DNA of 64,000 bases from Luzula sylvatica (GCA_946800325.1 OX326956.1:18132667-18196666); one strand, 5' to 3'; positions 1 to 12,946 are shown, counted from the stretch's first letter. Translations and numbers: made by a program. The notes: a model not told the origin generated them from the sequence alone.

Positions 1-104
1 AACAAACTAACTAACTAACAAACTGACTATCATCCTACATGCCTATGAACTAACTAACTGACTAATTAACTAATTAATTAACTAACTAACTAACTAACTA
101 ACTC

Positions 105-137
<33 letters not shown>

Positions 138-564
138 ACTAACTAAGTAACTAACTCACTAATTAACTAACTAACCAACTACTAGATAACTAACTAACTA
201 ACTGACAACATTCTTACATACATATTAATTAACTAACTAACTAACTACTAACTAACTAACTAACTAACCAACTAACTAACAAACCAACTACTTGATAACT
301 AACTAACTAACTAACTAACTAATTAACTAACTAATTAACTAACTAACTAACTACTAACTAACTAACTTACTAACTAACTAACTAACTAACAAACTAACTA
401 AATAACTAACTAAGTAACTAACTAACCAACTAATTAACTAAATAACCAACTTCTAGATAACTAACTACCTAACTAACTAATTAACTAACTATCTAATTAA
501 CTAACAACCTTCTTACATACATATTAACTAACTAACTAACAAACTGACCAGCTAACTAACTAAT

Positions 565-595
<31 letters not shown>

Positions 596-697
596 ATACT
601 AGCTACCTAACTAACTAACTAATTAACTAACTAACTAACTGACATCTGCCTTCCTACATACCCACTAACTAACGAACATACAAACAAACAAACAAAC

Positions 698-739
<42 letters not shown>

Positions 740-1488
740 CTAGCAAACTCACTAACTAACTACATTCCTACATACCCGCTAACTAATTAACTAACTAAAT
801 AACTAACTAAATAACTAACCAATTAACTTACTAACTAACAAACTAACAACTAGCTAACTTACTAACTAACTAATTAACTAACTAACTAACTAACTAACTA
901 ACTTACTACCTTTATACATACTTATAAACTAACTAACTAACTAACTAACTAACTACCTAACTAACTAAATAACTAAGTACCTTCCAACAAACCCACTAAC
1001 TAAGTAGTTATCTAACTAACAAATTAGCTAACTAACTGACTACTAACTAACTAACTAACTAACTACTGGCTAAGTAATTAACTAACTAACTAACTACCTT
1101 CATACATAGCTATTAACTAAGTTACTAACTAACTACCTTACTAACTAATTAACTAACTACCTTCCTACAACCACTAACTAACTAACTAACTATCTAACTT
1201 CCTACATACATATGAACTAACTAACTAACTAATTAACTAATTAACAAACTAACTAACTAATTAAATACTTTCCTATATACCCACGAACTAAACTGACTAC
1301 CTTCCTACATACCCACTAACTAACTAACTAACTAACTAGCTAGCTAACTAACTAACTTGCTAACTAACTAACTAACTAACTAACTACCTACCTTCTTACA
1401 TACCCACTAACTAACAAACAAACTAACTAACTAACTAATTAACTCCTAGCTAACTAACTAACTAACTAAATAACTAACTAATTAACAG

Positions 1489-1540
<52 letters not shown>

Positions 1541-2411
1541 CTAGCTAACTAACTAACTAATTGATTAACTAAGTAACTTACTAACAGACTAACAACTTGC
1601 TCACTAACTAACTAACAAACTAACTGACCAACTAACTAATTAACTTCTAAATAACTAAAATAATAACTAATTAACTAACTAACTATCTAACTACCTTCCT
1701 ACATATCCACTAACTAACTTACTAACTAACTAACTAACTAGCTACCTACCTACCTTCCTACATACCCACTAACTAACTAACTAAATAACTAATTAACTAA
1801 CTATTTAACTAACTAACTAACTAACTAACTGACTACTAGCTAACTAACAGAGAAAATAAAAAACTAAATAACTAACTAATTAACTAACTAAATAACAAAA
1901 ATGACTAACTACCTTCGTACATACCAATTAACTAACTGACTAACTAACTGCCTAACTAACTAATTAACTAACTACTTACCTACAAACCCACTAACTAAGT
2001 AACTAACTATCTAACTGACTGACAAATTAACTAACTAACTAACTTGTAACTAACTAACTAACTAAGTAACTAACGAACTAACTAACTTACTAAGTAACTA
2101 ACTCACTAATTAACTAACTAACCAACTACTAAGTAACTACCTTCCTACATACCCACTAATTAACCAACTAACTTACTAACTAACTAACTCATTAACTAAC
2201 TATTTAACTAACTAACTAACTACCTACTTGCTAACTAACAATGTAAATAACTAACTAACTAACTACTAGCTAACTAACTAACTAACTAACTAACAACTAT
2301 CTAACTAGGTAATTACTAGCTAACTAACTGACTAACTAATTAACAAACTAACTAACTAACTAACTAACTACCTTCATACATACCTATTAACTAACTAACT
2401 TACTAACTACC
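1..2411 (+). repeat. Degenerate (CTAA)n satellite, CTAA orientation
   Basis: Nearly pure runs of CTAA with single-base variants (ATTA, CAAA, CTAG) fill the stretch. Interspersed cassettes read CTTCCTACATACCCAC or close variants, for example near 649-664, 759-778, 1302-1317 and 1699-1712. The period of four puts stops in all frames, which is why no open frame occurs. No gene, RNA or transposon end was seen here. Whether the array is tied to a centromere or knob cannot be told from sequence alone. Confidence 0.95.
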
Positions 2412-2424
2412 TAAGGTAGTTAGT
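2402..2424. repeat. Strand-switch palindrome in the satellite
   Basis: Arms ACTAACTACC (2402-2411) and GGTAGTTAGT (2415-2424) are perfect inverted repeats around a TAA spacer. Left of this point the + strand reads CTAA, right of it TTAG. It marks an inversion breakpoint or a head-to-head junction; an assembly artefact is possible. Confidence 0.85.
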
Positions 2425-2542
2425 TAGTTAGTTAATTAGTTTGTTAGTTAGTTAGTTAATAGGTATTTAGGATGATAGTTAGTTAGGTCGTTAGTTAGTT
2501 AATTAATTAGTTATTTACTTAATTATTTAGATAGTTAGCTAG

Positions 2543-2582
<40 letters not shown>

Positions 2583-3405
2583 GAGTATGTTGAATGTAGT
2601 TAGTTAGTTAGTTAGTTAGTTACTTAATTAGTTAGTTAATTAGTTAATAGGTATGTAGGAAGATAGTCAGGTATGTAGTTAGTTAGCTAGTTAATATGTA
2701 TGTAAGAAGGTAGTTAATTAGTTAGTTAGTTAGATAGGTAGTTAATTAGTTATTAATTTTGTTAGTTAGTAGTTAGTTAGTTAGTTGGCTAGTTAGTTAG
2801 TTAGATAGTTTGTTAGATAGTTAGTAAGTTCATAGGTATGTAGGAAGCTAGTTATTTTAGTTAGTTAGCTAGTAGTCAGTCAGTTAGTTAGTTAGTTAGT
2901 TAATTAGTTAGTTAGCTAGTAGTTAGTTAGTTAGTTAGTAAGTTAATTAGTTTGTTAGTTTGTTAGTTAGGTAGTTAGTTAGTTAGTATGCTCGTTAGTC
3001 AGTGGGTATGTAGGAAGGTAGCTGTCAGTTAGTTAGTCAGTTAGATAGTTAGTTTGTTAGTTTGTTAGTTAGATAGTTAGTCAGTTAGTTAATTAGTCAG
3101 TTAGTTAGTCAGTTAGTTTGTTAGCTAGTAGTTAGTTAGTTAGTTAGTTAGTTAGGTAGTTAGTCAGTTAGTTAATTAGTTAGTTAGTTAGTCAGTTAGT
3201 TAGTTAGTTAGTTAATAAGTATGTAATAAGATTGTTAGTTCGTTAGTTAGATAGTTAGTTAATTGGTTAGTTAGTAAGTTATGTAGTAGTCACTAAGGTA
3301 ATTAGTTAACTAGTTAGTTAGTTAGTTAGCTAGTAGTTTGTTAGTTATTTAGTTCGTTTGATAGTTACTTAGTTAGTTAGTTAGTTATTTAGTAGTTATT
3401 TAGTA

Positions 3406-3440
<35 letters not shown>

Positions 3441-4118
3441 CAGTTAGCGGGTAGTTAGTTAGTTAGTTAGTTAGTAAGGTATGTTGGAAAATTGTTCGTT
3501 CGTTCGTTATTTAGATAGTTAGTTAGTTATTTATTTAGTTAGTTAGTTAGTTAAATAGTTAGTTAGTTAGTTAGTGGGTATGTAGGAAGGTTGGTAGCTA
3601 GTTAGTTAGTTAGTTTGTTAGTTAGTTAGTGGGTATGTTGGAAGGTAGTTACATAGATAGTTAGTTAATTAGTTAGTAATTTAGTTAGCTAGTAGTTAGT
3701 TAGTTGGTTAGTTAGTTAGTTAGTTAGTTAGTGAGCTAGTTGTTAGTCTGTTAGTAAGTTACTTAGTTAATATGTTAGTTAGTTAGTTAGCTAGTAGTTA
3801 GTTAGTTAGTTAGTTATTTATTTAGTTATTTAGTTAGTTAGCTAGTAGTTAATTAGTTAATTAGTTAGTTTGTTTGTTAGTTAGTGGGTATGTAAGAAGG
3901 TAGTTAGTTTGTTTGTTAGTTTGTTAGCTAGTTAGCTAGTAGTTTGTTTGTTAGCTAGCTAGTTAGTTATTTAGTTAGTTAGTTAGTTAGTTAGTGGGTA
4001 CGTAGGAAGGTAGTTAGTTAGTAAGTGAGTATGTAGGAAGTTATTTAATTTGTTAGTTAGTTAGTTAATTAGGTAATTAGTTAGTTAGTTAGTTCATAGG
4101 TATGTAGGAAGATATTTG

Positions 4119-4156
<38 letters not shown>

Positions 4157-4490
4157 GGGCGTTGTAGGAAGGTAGTTAGTTAATTAGTTAGTTAGGTTGA
4201 TAGTTAGTAAGTTAGTTAATATCTATGTATGAAGGTAGTTAGTTAGTTAGTTAGTTAGTTACTTACTTAGTTAGTAGTCAGTCAGTTAGTTAGTTAATTT
4301 ATTAGTTAGTTAACTCGTTAATTAGTGGGTTTGTAGGAAGGTAGTTAGTTAATTAGTTAGTTAGGTAGTTAGTTAGTTAGTTAGTTTATAAGTATGTATA
4401 GAGGTAGTTAGTTAGTTAGTTAGTTAGTTAGTTGGTTAATTAATTAGTCAGTAAGTTAGCTAGTAGTTAGTTTGTTAGTTAGTTCGTTAA

Positions 4491-4521
<31 letters not shown>

Positions 4522-4912
4522 TTTAATTAGTTAATTAGTTAGTTAGTTAGTTAATTAGTTAGTTAGTCAGTTCATTAGTTCGTTAGTTAGTTAGTGGGTA
4601 TGTAGGAAGGTAGTTAGTTAGTTAGTTAATTAGTTAGTGAATTAGTTAGCTAGTAGTTAGTTAGTTAGTTATTTAGTTAGTTAGTTAGTCAGTTAGTTAG
4701 TTAGTTAGTTTGTTAGTTTGTATGTTCGTTAGTTAGTGGGTATGTAGGAAGGTAGATGTCAGTTAGTTAGTTAGTTAGATAGTTAGTTTGTTAGTTTGTT
4801 AGCTAGTAGTTAGTTAGTTAGTTAGTTAGATAGTTAGTCAGTTAGTTAATTAGTCAGTTATTTAGTCAGTTAGTTTGTTAGCTAGTAGTTAGTTAGTTAG
4901 TTAGTTAGTTAG
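2412..4912 (-). repeat. Degenerate satellite, TTAG orientation, left block
   Basis: This is the same satellite read from the other strand. Runs of TTAG are broken by cassettes of the GGGTATGTAGGAAGGTAG type (for example 3004-3021 and 4738-4755) and by GCTAGTAGTTAG. The part from about 3000 repeats with a step near 1.73 kb. Copy A of the Athila-like element interrupts it after 4912; the array resumes at 11604. The + strand is almost free of C. Confidence 0.95.
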
Positions 4913-6547
4913 TGATGAATTTTAGACACTTGAAAAGTATCGTCGTTGTTTTAAACCTCAAATATCAAAGAATTTAATCTCATGTTTTTACAGTGGTAAA
5001 TATGAGGATCGATCCACAGAGAGCTGGTGCATCAATTATGATTCAAAATTTTTGATTTAAACTACTCACAAAAACTTCTAACTTTTGTTTCTATGGAATT
5101 TCTCACTTGATTATGGTGTTTTAGAGGTTAAAGAGAAGTTCTTGACCAAGAAATTCCATTGAAACCAAATTTTGAGAATTTCATAAGGGTTCAGATTTAT
5201 ACACGATTTAAAGCACATCAAACTAGTCAAGAAAATCAAGAAAACGCATATTTCTGCGTTTTTGCAAACAAGGCTGAAATGAGATTTAGAAGTTTATTTC
5301 AAGCAAGACAATTAACCTAGAGCTTCACGAGAGGTTCAGAGTTATAATGTAACACACAAATAACCAACTCAAGAAGTTTCAAGAACGATTAAGAGTTGGT
5401 GCATTTTTAACTAGATTGACAAATAAGGCTGAATTATGGTTCAGAAACTAATTTCAAGCAATTCAAGAAGTTGCAAGAACGGTTCAATTATGGTGCGATT
5501 ATAACTAAAATTACGCACGATTCAAAACTAGAGTAACACAAACAAGCAAGAAGTTTTGAGATTAAAAGATTCAATAAATCGCAGAATTTTCCATACACAA
5601 AGTTTAGACTAAACCAAACAACAAGAACATCAAGAGATAAGAAAGAGTACACCTAGAATGAGGGAAACTCGTGATGCAGCTCTTGGTCTTCTCTCCTCGT
5701 GCCGAAAGATCGATTTCTCACGTCACGTCGAGGACTGGTCGAAAGGAGATCGAGCTCGAGTCGTGAGGTTCGCGAAATCACCCTAAAAGAGCAAGCTCTG
5801 GTCAAGGGGTCTTTTCCACTGATCTTCACAAAAACTCTTCTCTCCGAGTCACGTATCCAGCTCGCTGCGAAGAAAACGGATCGAGTCACGGTCACTTCTA
5901 AATCGCCCGAAAAGGAATGAGCCCTGGTCACGGTACGATCTTCGAGGAGGAGGAGGAATCGCCCGAAAGGAATGAATCCAGGTCACGGTACGAAACCTCA
6001 ATGGCTTTCTTGAAGAATCTTGAAGTATCTTGGATTGTCTTGCATGTGCTTGGAAGAGAGAAAGAAGAAGAGAGAACAGAATGAGGGGGAAAGAGTCAGT
6101 CAGAGAGCACCACAACTCAAGGCCCTTGGGTCTTATTTATAGCATGAAAGGTGTATTCTGATTGGCCCGGGGTTGATGGAGAGGATTGGGGGTATTGAGG
6201 ACATTTCCACCAGGATAGGTGGGAAGGATAAGGCATTGGGTTTGAGTGGATTTCGTGTAGCTTTTTGGGCTTTCTCTAACATGGGTTTATTTGCCTCCAG
6301 CCTTGTCCGTGTACCGAAAATAGCGGTATGATATATCATTTCGACTCCCTTTGGCATTCTGAAGACAACTACACTCTCCAAATCTTCAGCAAATCCTTCT
6401 AATTCCTGTGAATAGGCATAAAACACATTAAGTGAAGTAATATTCAATTTATCTAAAATATGATGAATAAACTATGCAGAATACACTTTCACAAGGCTAA
6501 AACCTCCAAATTAAGCATGTAAAACGTGCTCTATTTGCCTCACATCA
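4913..6547 (-). repeat. 3' LTR of copy A
   Basis: This 1635-bp LTR begins TGATGTGAGG (at 6547 on the minus strand) and ends in TCATCA (at 4913). It matches the 1641-bp LTRs at 26504 and 35061 over its whole length with few differences, including a small indel near the terminus at about 4918-4925. Small open frames inside it recur in all copies but overlap on both strands and look incidental. Confidence 0.95.
6132..6165 (-). promoter_or_regulatory. CCAAT and TATA boxes in the 3' LTR of copy A
   Basis: On the minus strand CCAAT (6161-6165) lies about 20 bp upstream of TATAAATAA (6132-6140). The same pair occurs in all full LTRs of this family and in the LTR at 62693. In this position it would drive transcription out of the element into the satellite to the left. 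Confidence 0.7.
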
Positions 6548-7200
6548 AATACCCCCACACTTAAACCCTTGATCGTCCTCGATCAATTGGAGAATTATAT
6601 CACAAAACAAAGAATCGCAGTAGAATTTGTTGAAGTTGTATTCGTTATTTAAAAACTCATTTCACGAATCAAATGGTTCACTCTCATTTCATCAAGTTCA
6701 CTAGTATTTAGAATGATATTGGTCTTTTCATTATTAGATCTCGAAATTAACTCGAAATTTCATAAGAGTTTTTCATGACACTCGATCTCAAGCTGTAAGA
6801 GCGACTTAAACGTTTTTACTTCGAATTTCTTCACTCCACAATCTCAAAAGAACTCAATTCGAAAGCTATTATCGGGCCAAAATTTCCCGTTTTGCAAGAT
6901 GATCTTAAATGCAAGTTATTCATTTTAAAACACGTTTGGTACACTGGTACAAGGTTCATACCCATTTTCGATCAATTTCCCTGCTCATTTTTTTTTTCTT
7001 TTCTTGGAAGTCTTTAACCGAAAGCCCCACTACACCGAAATGCAATGAGGTTACTCTCGGTGTTGTCTTTTGACCTTCCTCTTTTCTCACTTTTTTTTTT
7101 TTCTTGGAAGTCTTTAACCGAAAGCCCCACTACACCGAAATGCAATGAGGTTACTCTCGGTGTTGTCTTTTCACCTTCCTCTTTTCTCACTTATATTTTT

Positions 7201-7231
<31 letters not shown>

Positions 7232-7672
7232 CCGAACGAGCGGGTATATTTGATCTACTAACGGGTCCCCACAAACGGTTATTTCATAGTGCAATTGGTC
7301 ATGTTTTAAATCTAGCAAAACGTACTTTAACGGCCACGCTAAGAACTTTACTCATAAGTCCCATATCAATTACGGGTTCGAAAATCGAGTTAAAACGTAT
7401 CGCATGAACCGCGCATCGATCAAGTGTCTCAAACTCGTGAAATTTGAAACAATAGGGCTGGAATCCCCGAATAGATCTCTTCAAAATCATAACCAAATCC
7501 TTTAAAATATTTTGCAAACTTTCAATTTTTAGAGCGAAATTCAGAGTTGAATGAAATTTTGTTTTAAAAACAACGATTTAGTTCAATTCAGTGGAGAAAA
7601 ATCTTTTATTGCAATTCAGAGTTGTTTTGTGATTAGCAATGCTCCCAGATTTAAGTGGATACTTTTATGAAA

Positions 7673-7712
<40 letters not shown>

Positions 7713-7955
7713 TTTTGAATGTTTTTAAATTTTCAAATTTCCCATGTTTTTTTTTTTTGAAGTTTAATTTGGGCTCATACAGTTCAAAGGTTGTGTTACC
7801 CCCCCACACTTAGAGATTACTTGTCCTCAAGTATAAAAGATCAAAAATTTCAAAAAGAGGGATAATAGAGAAATACAACCTTTGATGCGTGAGGCGTGCC
7901 TCCTCCGCTAGCGCTCTTGTTTAATGTCTTGAGCTCGACCCAGCTGAGCTCATCT
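6548..7955 (-). other. 3' noncoding region of copy A with polypurine tract
   Basis: This lies between the integrase stop and the 3' LTR. The polypurine tract TAAGTGTGGGGGTATT abuts the LTR at 6548-6563 on the minus strand. A second G-rich site occurs just after pol near 7800. A tandem pair of about 100 bp (roughly 6990-7190) and T-runs (7679-7709, 7201-7231) are shared with copy B. No convincing env-like frame was found. Confidence 0.8.
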
Positions 7956-10900
7956 TCATTGACGCTCGATCAAACCGAGCTTTTGCACGTCCATCCACCC
8001 TTTGTCGAAACCGGAGTAGAAATGCTTTAGCCGGTGCCCATTCACCTTGAACTCTTCCTTCGTGTCGTTGCTCTGGATTTCGATTACTCCAAATGGATTT
8101 ACATTCGTCACTGTGAAGGGCCCAATCCAGCGAGATTTCAACTTCCCAGGAAACAGTTTGAGACGGGAGTTGAATAGAAGCACAATATCTCCCACATTAA
8201 ATTCCTTCTTTCTGATCAATTTGTCGTGAAACGCCTTTGCCTTTTCCTTGCATAAATTCGAATTGTCATAGGCGTTTTGTCGAAATTCTTCTAGCTCGAC
8301 TAAATGGAGATTTCGGGCCATTGCATCGTTCGGATAGTCGAGGTTGAGTTGTTTAATGGCCCATATGGCCTTATGCTCGATTTCTACGGGTAAGTGGCAT
8401 GCTTTGCCGTACACCATCTTGAAAGGGGACATCCCGATTGGAGTTTTGAACGCTGTACGATATGCCCACAAGGCGTCGCCTAATCGGACGCTCCAATCCT
8501 TTCTTGAGGGGTTCACCACCTTTTCCAGAATAGACTTGATTTCTCGGTTCGAGACTTCGGCTTGCCCGTTTGATTGAGGGTGGTACGCTGTGGAGGTTCG
8601 GTGGCTAACGTGGTATTTTTCTAGCACGGATTGTAAGCTCTTATTGCAGAAGTGACTCCCTCGGTCGCTGATTAGCACTCGTGGCACGCCGAAACGTTGA
8701 AAGATATTCTTCTTGAGAAATTCGCACACTGATTTCGAATCTGCTTGCTTCGTTGGAATTGCTTCGATCCACTTTGTCACATAATCTACACAAAGAAGAA
8801 TGTAAGTATATCCAAAGGACGGTGGAAATGGTCCCATAAAATCAATGCCCCATGCATCGAATGGTTCACATGGTACAATTTTGTTCAGGGGCATTTGATC
8901 TCTTTGACTCACATTTCCTGTCCTTTGGCATTTTTCGCAACCCTTTACAAAGCTTGAAGCATCTTTGTAAAGAGTTGGCCAGTAAAAACCGCATTCTAAT
9001 ACTTTGTGGGCTGTACGTGTCACTCCAAAATGTCCCCCACAATGCAAATTATGACAAAATGACAAAATAGATTTAACCTCGTTTTGATGAGCACACTTCC
9101 TTATCACTTGATCTGCACATACGCGATACAGGAATGGTTCGTCCCAAATGTAGAATCGCGAGTTGCTTTTTAATTTGTCGCGTTGAGATCTGCTGAAACT
9201 CGGCGGAATTTGCTTGGCAACCATATAATTTACCAAGTCGGCATACCAAGGCGTATCGATTTGAACCGCGAGGATATGCTCTTCCGGAAACTCCTCTCGA
9301 ATCGGTACATCATCGTCTTCTATGAACGGGAGTCGGCTTAGGTGATCCGCCACGAGATTCTCACAGCCCTTCTTATCCTTGATCTCCAAATCGAATTCTT
9401 GCAACAAAAGGATCCATCGCAGCAATCTAGGCTAGCACTCCTTTTTTCTCATTAAATGCTTCAAAGCGCCGTGATCAGAGAACACTATCACCTTCGCACC
9501 TACAAGGTAAGAACGAAATTTTTCTAAAGCAAACACAATCGCAAGAAGTTCTTTTTGAGTAGTTGTGTAGTTTCTTTGTGCGCTAACGAGGGTCTTCGAG
9601 GCATAGGCAATCACGTGAGGATCTTTGCCGATTCTTTGGCCAAGCACTGCCCCCACACTCGTATCACTTGCGTCGCACATGATTTCGAATGGAAGCCCCC
9701 AATTCGGTGGTTTGATAATCGGTGCAGAGCAAAGCTTGTTCTTCAAATTGTCGAATGATTCCTTGCACCGTGAGTCGAATTCGAACTTTACGTCTTTCTG
9801 GAGAAGTTGGCACATGGGCTGCGAGATCTTTGAAAAATCCTTTATGAACCGTCGATAGAAACCAGCGTGGCCTAAGAAAGATCTCACGTCCTTCGCCGTC
9901 TTTGGATAGGGCAGCGTCTTTATTACGTCGATTTTTGCCTTGTCGACTTCGAGCCCCTTTTCTGAAATTGAATGACCTAAAACAATTCCATTGCTCACCA
10001 TGAAGTGGCACTTTTCAAAGTTTAAAACGAGATTAGATTCGATGCATTTTTCCAGTATTTGGGACAAATGGTCTAAACAGGAATCAAATGAGTCTCCAAA
10101 CACCGAAAAATCATCCATAAAAACTTCAATAAATTTTGAAATGTAATCACTAAAAATAGAGAGCATACACCTTTGGAAAGTGCCCGGTGCGTTGCAGAGC
10201 CCAAACGGCATGCGTCGGTACGCGAAGGTACCAAACGGGCATGTAAACGTCGTTTTTGCTTGGTCCTCGGGTGCAATCGGAATTTGGAAGTATCCCGAGA
10301 ATCCGTCGAGGAAACAGTAGAAAGGGTTCCCTGCGAGTCTCTCCAGCATTTGATCGATAAAAGGAAGTGGGAAATGGTCCTTTTTGGTGGCCTTGTTAAG
10401 CTTGCGGTAGTCAATGCACACTCGCCATCCATTTTGCACTCGAGTTGGCACTTGATCGCCTTCTTCATTCTCGACAATAGTGATCCCCGTTTTCTTTGGT
10501 ACCACGTGAATAGGCGAGACCCATTTGGAATCAGCGATGGGGTAAATTATACCCGCATCCAACAGTTTTATCACCTCCTTTTTAACAACCTCCATCATGG
10601 GCGGATTGAGCCGCCTCTGTGGTTCGCGAGATGGTTTGGCTTCGTTTTCGAGTTGTATTCGGTGTGTGCACAATGATGGACTAATTCCTGGAATGTTGGC
10701 AAGTGACCACCCAAAAGCCTTCTTATTCTTTTTCAGCATGGTGATGAGCTTCTCTTCTTGCTCCGTCGTTAGATTTGAGGCGATGATGACTGGAAGCGTC
10801 TGTGCTTCATCTAAGAAAACATACTTTAGCTCAGATGGTAATTGTTTTAATTCTACCTTTGGAGCTTTCTCAGTTGAAGGTGGGCTTCTTTCCAACGGAA

Positions 10901-11230
10901 TTTCGATTTCCCTTGAAAACATCACTTCAGCTGCATTCGAAACTGCTTGTGTTTCTGGCTCAGTTTCGAATAGAGGATTGTTGAATTCTTCAAAATCTTG
11001 ATAAGTAGGATTCTTGTAAGCCTTGAATTCCTCGAAAGTTTGATTCGCGACTTCATGCACACATTCATCGATTATGTCCATAGCGCTCAAATTATGTGTA
11101 CCTGCAATGGGTTCTTTTAGTTTATCAAAAATATTGAATTTTATTACCTCGTCGTCGAACTCCATCGTAAGCTCTCCTGCATGAACGTCAATCTTCGTTC
11201 GAGCTGTCTTCAAGAATGGGCGGCCAAGGA
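7956..11230 (-). pseudogene. gag-pol remnant of copy A: reverse transcriptase, RNase H, integrase
   Basis: This is the pol part of the Athila-like polyprotein, read in one frame from 11230 down to 7956. It starts inside the linker after the protease (HPFLKTART region) because gag and the DLGAS protease are deleted. It keeps the reverse transcriptase with FMDDF, RNase H (CDASDTS), the HHCC zinc finger, the integrase core with D,D,E and the C-terminal GPF-type module. One in-frame stop TAG at 9432-9434 replaces the AAG lysine codon seen in copy B at the RNase H/integrase linker. A glutamate-to-glutamine change in TTTQKELLA lies next to, not at, the residue I take as catalytic. The protein would be made only in two pieces, if at all. 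Confidence 0.93.
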
Positions 11231-11603
11231 GATGGAGAGGATTGGGGGTATTGAGGACATTTCCACCAGGATAGGTGGGAAGGATAAGGCATTGGGTTTG
11301 AGTGGATTTCGTGTAGCTTTTTGGGCTTTCTCTAACATGGGTTTATTTGCCTCCAGCCTTGTCCGTGTACCGAAAATAGCGGTATGATATATCATTTCGA
11401 CTCCCTTTGGCATTCTGAAGACAACTACACTCTCCAAATCTTCAGCAAATCCTTCTAATTCCTGTGAATAGGCATAAAACACATTAAGTGAAGTAATATT
11501 CAATTTATCTAAAATATGATGAATAAACTATGCAGAATACACTTTCACAAGGCTAAAACCTCCAAATTAAGCATGTAAAACGTGCTCTATTTGCCTCACA
11601 TCA
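11231..11603 (-). repeat. Truncated 5' LTR of copy A
   Basis: The first 373 bp of the LTR are joined directly to pol. The break falls after LTR sequence CTCTCCATC and resumes in pol at TCCTTGGCC, sharing TC. The TATA box, about LTR position 407, lies beyond the break and is lost. A small open frame here runs across the junction and is not a gene. Confidence 0.93.
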
Positions 11604-12527
11604 GTTAGGTAGTTAATCAGTTAGTTAATTAGTTAGTTAGTTAGTCAGTTAGTTAGTTAGTTAGTTAATAAGTATGTAATAAGATTGTTAGTTCGTTAGT
11701 TAGATAGTTAGTTAATTGGTTAGTTAGTAAGTTATGTAGTAGTCACTAAGGTAATTAGTTACTAGTTAGTTAGTTAGTTAGCTAGTAGTTTGTTAGTTAT
11801 TTAGTTCGTTTGATAGTTACTTAGTTAGTTAGTTAGTTATTTAGTAGTTATTTAGTAAGTTAGTTAGTTAGTTAGTTAGTTAGTAAGGTATGTTGGAAAA
11901 TTGTTTGTTCGTTCGTTAGTTAGATAGTTAGTTAGTTATTTATTTAGTTAGTTAGTTAGTTAAATAGTTAGTTAGTTAGTCAGTGGGTATGTAGGAAGGT
12001 AGGTAGCTAGTTAGTTTGTTAGTTTGTTATTTAGTTAGTGGGTATGTTGGAAGGTAGTTACATAGATAGTTAGTTAATTAGTTAGTAATTTAGTTAGCTA
12101 GTAGTTAGTTAGTTGGTTAGTTAGTCAGTTAGTTAGTTAGTGAGCTAGTTGTTAGTCTGTTAGTAAGTTACTTAGTTAATATGTTAGTTAGTTAGTTAGC
12201 TAGTAGTTAGTTAGTTAGTTAGTTATTTATTTAGTTATTTAGTTAGTTAGCTAGTAGTTAATTAGTTAATTAGTTAGTTTGTTTGTTAGTTCGTGGGTAT
12301 GTAAGAAGGTAGTTAGTTTGTTTGTTAGTTTGTTAGCTAGTTAGCTAGTAGTTTGTTTGTTAGCTAGCTAGTTAGTTATTTAGTTAGTTAGTTAGTTAGT
12401 TAGTGGGTACGTAGGAAGGTAGTTAGTTAGTAAGTGAGTATGTAGGAAGGTATTTAATTTGTTAGTTAGTTAGTTAATTAGGTAATTAGTTAGTTAGTTA
12501 GTTCATAGGTATGTAGGAAGATATTTG

Positions 12528-12561
<34 letters not shown>

Positions 12562-12640
12562 GTGCTTTGTAGGAAGGTAGTTAGTTAATTAGTTAGTTAG
12601 GTTGATAGTTAGTAAGTTAGTTAATATCTATGTATGAAGG

Positions 12641-12674
<34 letters not shown>

Positions 12675-12899
12675 CTTAGTTAGTAGTCAGTCAGTTAGTT
12701 AGTTAATTTATTAGTTAGTTAACTAGTTAATTAGTGGGTTTGTAGGAAGGTAGTTAGTTAATTAGTTAGTTAGGTAGTTAGTTAGTTAGTTAGTTTATAA
12801 GTATGTATAGAGGTAGTTAGTTAGTTAGTTAGTTAGTTAGTTGGTTAATTAATTAGTCAGTAAGTTAGCTAGTAGTTAGTTTGTTAGTTAGTTCGTTAA

Positions 12900-12946
<47 letters not shown>

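Larger units (their letters stand above)
4913..11603 (-). mobile_element. Athila-like Ty3/gypsy LTR retrotransposon, copy A (internally deleted)
   Basis: Read on the minus strand it runs from 11603 to 4913 and ends in TGATG...CATCA. It is flanked on both sides by GTTAG (4908-4912 and 11604-11608), a 5-bp target duplication, although the period-4 satellite makes such a match easy by chance. Compared with copy B at 26504-36701, about 3.5 kb is missing: most of the 5' LTR, the primer site, gag and the protease. What remains is 373 bp of 5' LTR, reverse transcriptase to integrase with one stop, the 3' noncoding region, a polypurine tract and a full 3' LTR. It has lost its own CCAAT/TATA promoter upstream and cannot be autonomous. 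Confidence 0.93.

Noticed and set aside
1..2411. Telomeric or telomere-like array
   Set aside because: The unit is CTAA/TTAG, not TTTAGGG, TTAGGG or TTAGG, and it shows heavy internal variation and higher-order units.
2412..4912. CRISPR-like array (repeated cassette with variable spacers)
   Set aside because: The spacers are themselves TTAG tetramers, there are no cas genes, and the context is a plant genome.
9555..11001. Frames of 60-167 codons opposite or shifted within the pol regions
   Set aside because: They are shadows of the reverse transcriptase and integrase frames, repeated in the same relative place in copy B (30602-33556).
9432..11213. Loss of the RNase H catalytic glutamate in copy A (TTTQKELLA)
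   Set aside because: By alignment with known RNase H the catalytic residue is the glutamate of KELLA, which is kept; the changed residue is two positions earlier.
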